From an uncultured Collinsella sp. (GTDB lineage Bacteria > Actinomycetota > Coriobacteriia > Coriobacteriales > Coriobacteriaceae), in NCBI GenBank assembly GCA_958412345.1, contig CATYSO010000005.1:1-64000 (forward strand): a stretch of DNA of 64,000 bases, given 5' to 3'. Shown one piece after another: positions 62,031 to 64,000 of this stretch. Under the pieces are notes generated by a model. The model had not been told where the DNA came from. It searched no databases and worked only from the letters and a program-made list of their open reading frames with translations. The translations under genes and the position numbers were made by a program. The number at the start of each line of letters is the position of its first letter. Positions within the stretch are counted from its first letter, which is position 1.

Positions 62031-63692
62031 ATGATTGCAAAGACCATTCGCACCTGTTTTCCGATCGCTGCGGCTGCCGTTTCCGACAAGGCCGAGGAGA
62101 TCAATAAGCTCAACGTCTTCCCCGTGCCCGACGGTGACACCGGCACCAACATGTCTCTCACGCTCGCCTCGGTGACCAAGGAGCTTTCTGCCCTTCCCGC
62201 CGACGCCGACATGGAGGCCATCGCCGGCGCCATCACCCACGGCTCCCTGATGGGCGCCCGCGGCAACTCCGGTGTCATCACCTCGCAGATCCTGCGCGGT
62301 GTGGCCGAGGGCCTTGTCTCCGCCGATGAGCCCATTACGTCCGCCAACATCGCCTATGCGTTCCGCCGAGCCGTCAAGGTCGCCTTCCAGGCCGTCCGCA
62401 AGCCCATCGAGGGCACGATCCTCACGGTGCTGCGCGATGTCTCGACCAAGGCCGACGAGTGCGAGAAGAAGAAGTTCTCGGCCGAGGACGCGCTCGACGC
62501 TATCGTCGTCGAGGCCTACCAGTCCGTCGCCCGCACGCCCGACCTGCTGCCCGTTCTGAAGGAGAACGGCGTGGTCGACTCCGGCGCCTTTGGCTTTGCC
62601 ATCTTCCTGGAGAACTTTGTTGCCGCTGCGCTTGGCCGCAGCACCGTGGTCGAGGATTTCTCCGCTACGTTTGACTCCGCCGGCTCCGCCCGCGATGCGG
62701 CTCTCGGCCGCGTGGAGATTGAGGCCAACGACGACTGGGAGGGCTCGGAGTTCCGCTACTGCAACGAGTTCCTCTTTAAGGCCGACGCCCCGTTTGACGA
62801 GGACGAGTGCCTGAAGTTCCTGGGTTCCATGGGCGACTGCGAGCTGCTCGTGGGTGCCTATCCCGACTACAAGATCCACGTGCACTCCAACACCCCCAAC
62901 CTGGTGCTCGAGCACATGCTGCAGCTTGGCCAGATTTACGAGGTCTTTATCCATAACATGGAGATGGAGGCCCACGACCGCACCGCTAAGATCCACGAGG
63001 ATCAGGAGAAGGCCGCCGAGCCTGCCAAGGCGCTGGGCTTTGTCGCCGTTGCTGCCGGCTCCGGCGAGGCCGACATTCTCAAGTCCCTCGGTGTCGATGT
63101 GATCGTTTCGGGCGGCCAGACCATGAACCCTTCGACCGCCGACCTGCTGGGCGCCGTGGACCAGGTCAACGCGACCTCTGTCATCATCCTGCCCAACAAC
63201 GGCAACATCCGCATGGCTGCCGAGGCCGCTGCCTCCGCCTGCACCGATAAGAAGGTCGCCATCGTTCCCACCAAGACCGTTCCGCAGGCCTTCTCCGCGC
63301 TGTTCGCGGTCCTGCCCGATTCCGAGCTCGAGGATGCTTTGGCCGCTATGGTCGACGCCATCAGCGAGGTTCGCGATGGCGAGGTCACCCGTGCCGTGCG
63401 CGATTCCAGTGCTTCCGATGGCTCGCCGATTCACTCCGGCGACGTCATGGGCATTATCGCCGGCTCCATCGACGTTGTCGGCTCCGATGTGAAGCAGGTT
63501 ACGCTTGACTGCATCAACCGTATGCAGGAGGAAGAGGAGGGCGACGCGCTGACGATTCTGGCCGGCGAGGAGCTGTCCGACGAGGCCTTCCAGGAGATCG
63601 TCGACGCCATCGAGGAGGCTCAGCCCGATCTGGAGATTGACGCCCATCGTGGCGAGCAGCCGCTCTACCCAGTGATCTTCTCGATCGAGTAG
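62031..63692 (+). CDS. fakA: DAK2/DegV-type fatty-acid kinase FakA-like
   Basis: A 553-residue protein. The N-terminal DhaL domain (about 1-200) carries NKLNVFPVPDGDTGTNMSLTL (ADP/Mg-binding Asp), GSLMGARGNSGVITSQILRG and VDSGAFGFAIFLENF. A central domain (about 225-310) and a C-terminal domain (about 320-553, VIVSGGQTMNPSTADLLGAVD) follow. FakA phosphorylates fatty acids carried by FakB, feeding exogenous fatty acid into lipids. No fakB is in view. Usual neighbour of the Asp23-type gene and recG. Confidence 0.88.
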   Translation: MIAKTIRTCFPIAAAAVSDKAEEINKLNVFPVPDGDTGTNMSLTLASVTKELSALPADADMEAIAGAITHGSLMGARGNSGVITSQILRGVAEGLVSADEPITSANIAYAFRRAVKVAFQAVRKPIEGTILTVLRDVSTKADECEKKKFSAEDALDAIVVEAYQSVARTPDLLPVLKENGVVDSGAFGFAIFLENFVAAALGRSTVVEDFSATFDSAGSARDAALGRVEIEANDDWEGSEFRYCNEFLFKADAPFDEDECLKFLGSMGDCELLVGAYPDYKIHVHSNTPNLVLEHMLQLGQIYEVFIHNMEMEAHDRTAKIHEDQEKAAEPAKALGFVAVAAGSGEADILKSLGVDVIVSGGQTMNPSTADLLGAVDQVNATSVIILPNNGNIRMAAEAAASACTDKKVAIVPTKTVPQAFSALFAVLPDSELEDALAAMVDAISEVRDGEVTRAVRDSSASDGSPIHSGDVMGIIAGSIDVVGSDVKQVTLDCINRMQEEEEGDALTILAGEELSDEAFQEIVDAIEEAQPDLEIDAHRGEQPLYPVIFSIE

Positions 63693-63701
63693 GCTCTGCC
63701 C

Positions 63702-64000
63702 ATGTCCGAGCTGTGCTCCGTGCCGCGCGTCTCGGAGCGCTTTGCCCAGAGCAATGCGCTCGACGAGGATATCGCGCGACTCAAATATGTTTCGGGTAAA
63801 CGTGAGGAGGCCCTTCGCCGTCTGGGAATTCGGACGGTGGGGGACCTCCTTCTCCATATCCCTCATCGGTACCTGGACTTCACCCGCTCCTGGTCTATCG
63901 AGATGGCGCCCATCGGTACTGTGTGCACGATTATCGCCACGGTCGATCGCATCGTGCAAAAGCAGCCCCGTCCGCGTATGCAGGTGACCGAGGTCTCGCT
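63702..64000 (+). CDS. recG: ATP-dependent DNA helicase RecG, N-terminal part (cut by window end)
   Basis: Only the first 99 codons are present: RLKYVSGKREEALRRLGIRT then VGDLLLHIPHRYLDFT, the RecG wedge-domain start. The helicase part lies outside the window, so the call rests on this block and on the usual fakA-recG gene order. The ATG is 9 bp after the previous stop. Confidence 0.8.
   Translation, partial: MSELCSVPRVSERFAQSNALDEDIARLKYVSGKREEALRRLGIRTVGDLLLHIPHRYLDFTRSWSIEMAPIGTVCTIIATVDRIVQKQPRPRMQVTEVS

Noticed and set aside
63742..63987. Separate small gene at the window end
   Set aside because: It is an out-of-frame reading inside recG.

Overview
The window is one stretch of a high-GC chromosome. 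The gene set points to an anaerobic, monoderm actinobacterium of the Coriobacteriia, most likely Collinsella or a close relative. That is inferred from gene content, GC-rich codon use, Gram-positive-type Pel genes (no outer-membrane pel genes), a sortase-type anchor and the rimP-nusA-infB-dnaG-rpoD order. No alignment or phylogeny could be run. Most start codons were set from Shine-Dalgarno spacing, and many are GTG or TTG.

Layout. (1) 293-3501, minus strand: a three-gene glycerol-3-phosphate dehydrogenase-type operon (GlpA-like, FAD oxidoreductase, DUF1667). (2) 3502-6407: an array of six alternating 15-bp motifs, a zinc-ribbon membrane protein, and thrS lacking a TGS domain. (3) 6408-20115: a capsule/exopolysaccharide locus led by a LoaP-type NusG paralogue behind a structured leader. 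It encodes an initiating sugar transferase, GT2, pyruvyl transferase, an unexplained hypothetical/Clp-like AAA+ pair, a MenD-like enzyme with an SDR, GT4, DUF1919, a Wzy-like polymerase and a Wzx flippase. (4) 20116-23525: a scrapyard of gene fragments (Abi-like, RhuM-like, LPXTG protein, surface-repeat, UvrD-like) around a homopolymer-rich segment that looks like an assembly artefact. (5) 23526-27166: a probable defence region, with a membrane protein/MBL-hydrolase pair followed by an RloA/RloB (AbiL-type) pair.

(6) 27511-38606: a Gram-positive Pel-type operon with a PelD whose GGDEF domain is degenerate but keeps an RxxD c-di-GMP site, then PelE, a deacetylase, PelF and PelG, followed by CotH-kinase, VTC and DUF4956 genes. 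(7) 38845-43053: a sucrose unit (LacI regulator, two operators, PTS IIBC, sucrose-6-phosphate hydrolase). (8) 43149-49298: a PLP-fold protein lacking the PLP lysine, a ModE-like regulator, guaB and leuS, separated by large palindromic elements. (9) 49556-61076: the transcription/translation superoperon rimP-nusA-infB-rbfA-nrnA-truB-ribF-dnaG, then rpoD. (10) 61269-64000: two identical tRNA-Asn genes, an Asp23/Gls24 protein, a FakA-like protein and the 5' end of recG.

The surface-carbohydrate loci (capsule and Pel) and the defence region are the accessory part; the two flanks are housekeeping. Intergenic space is unusually rich in inverted repeats, several of which sit exactly at gene ends.
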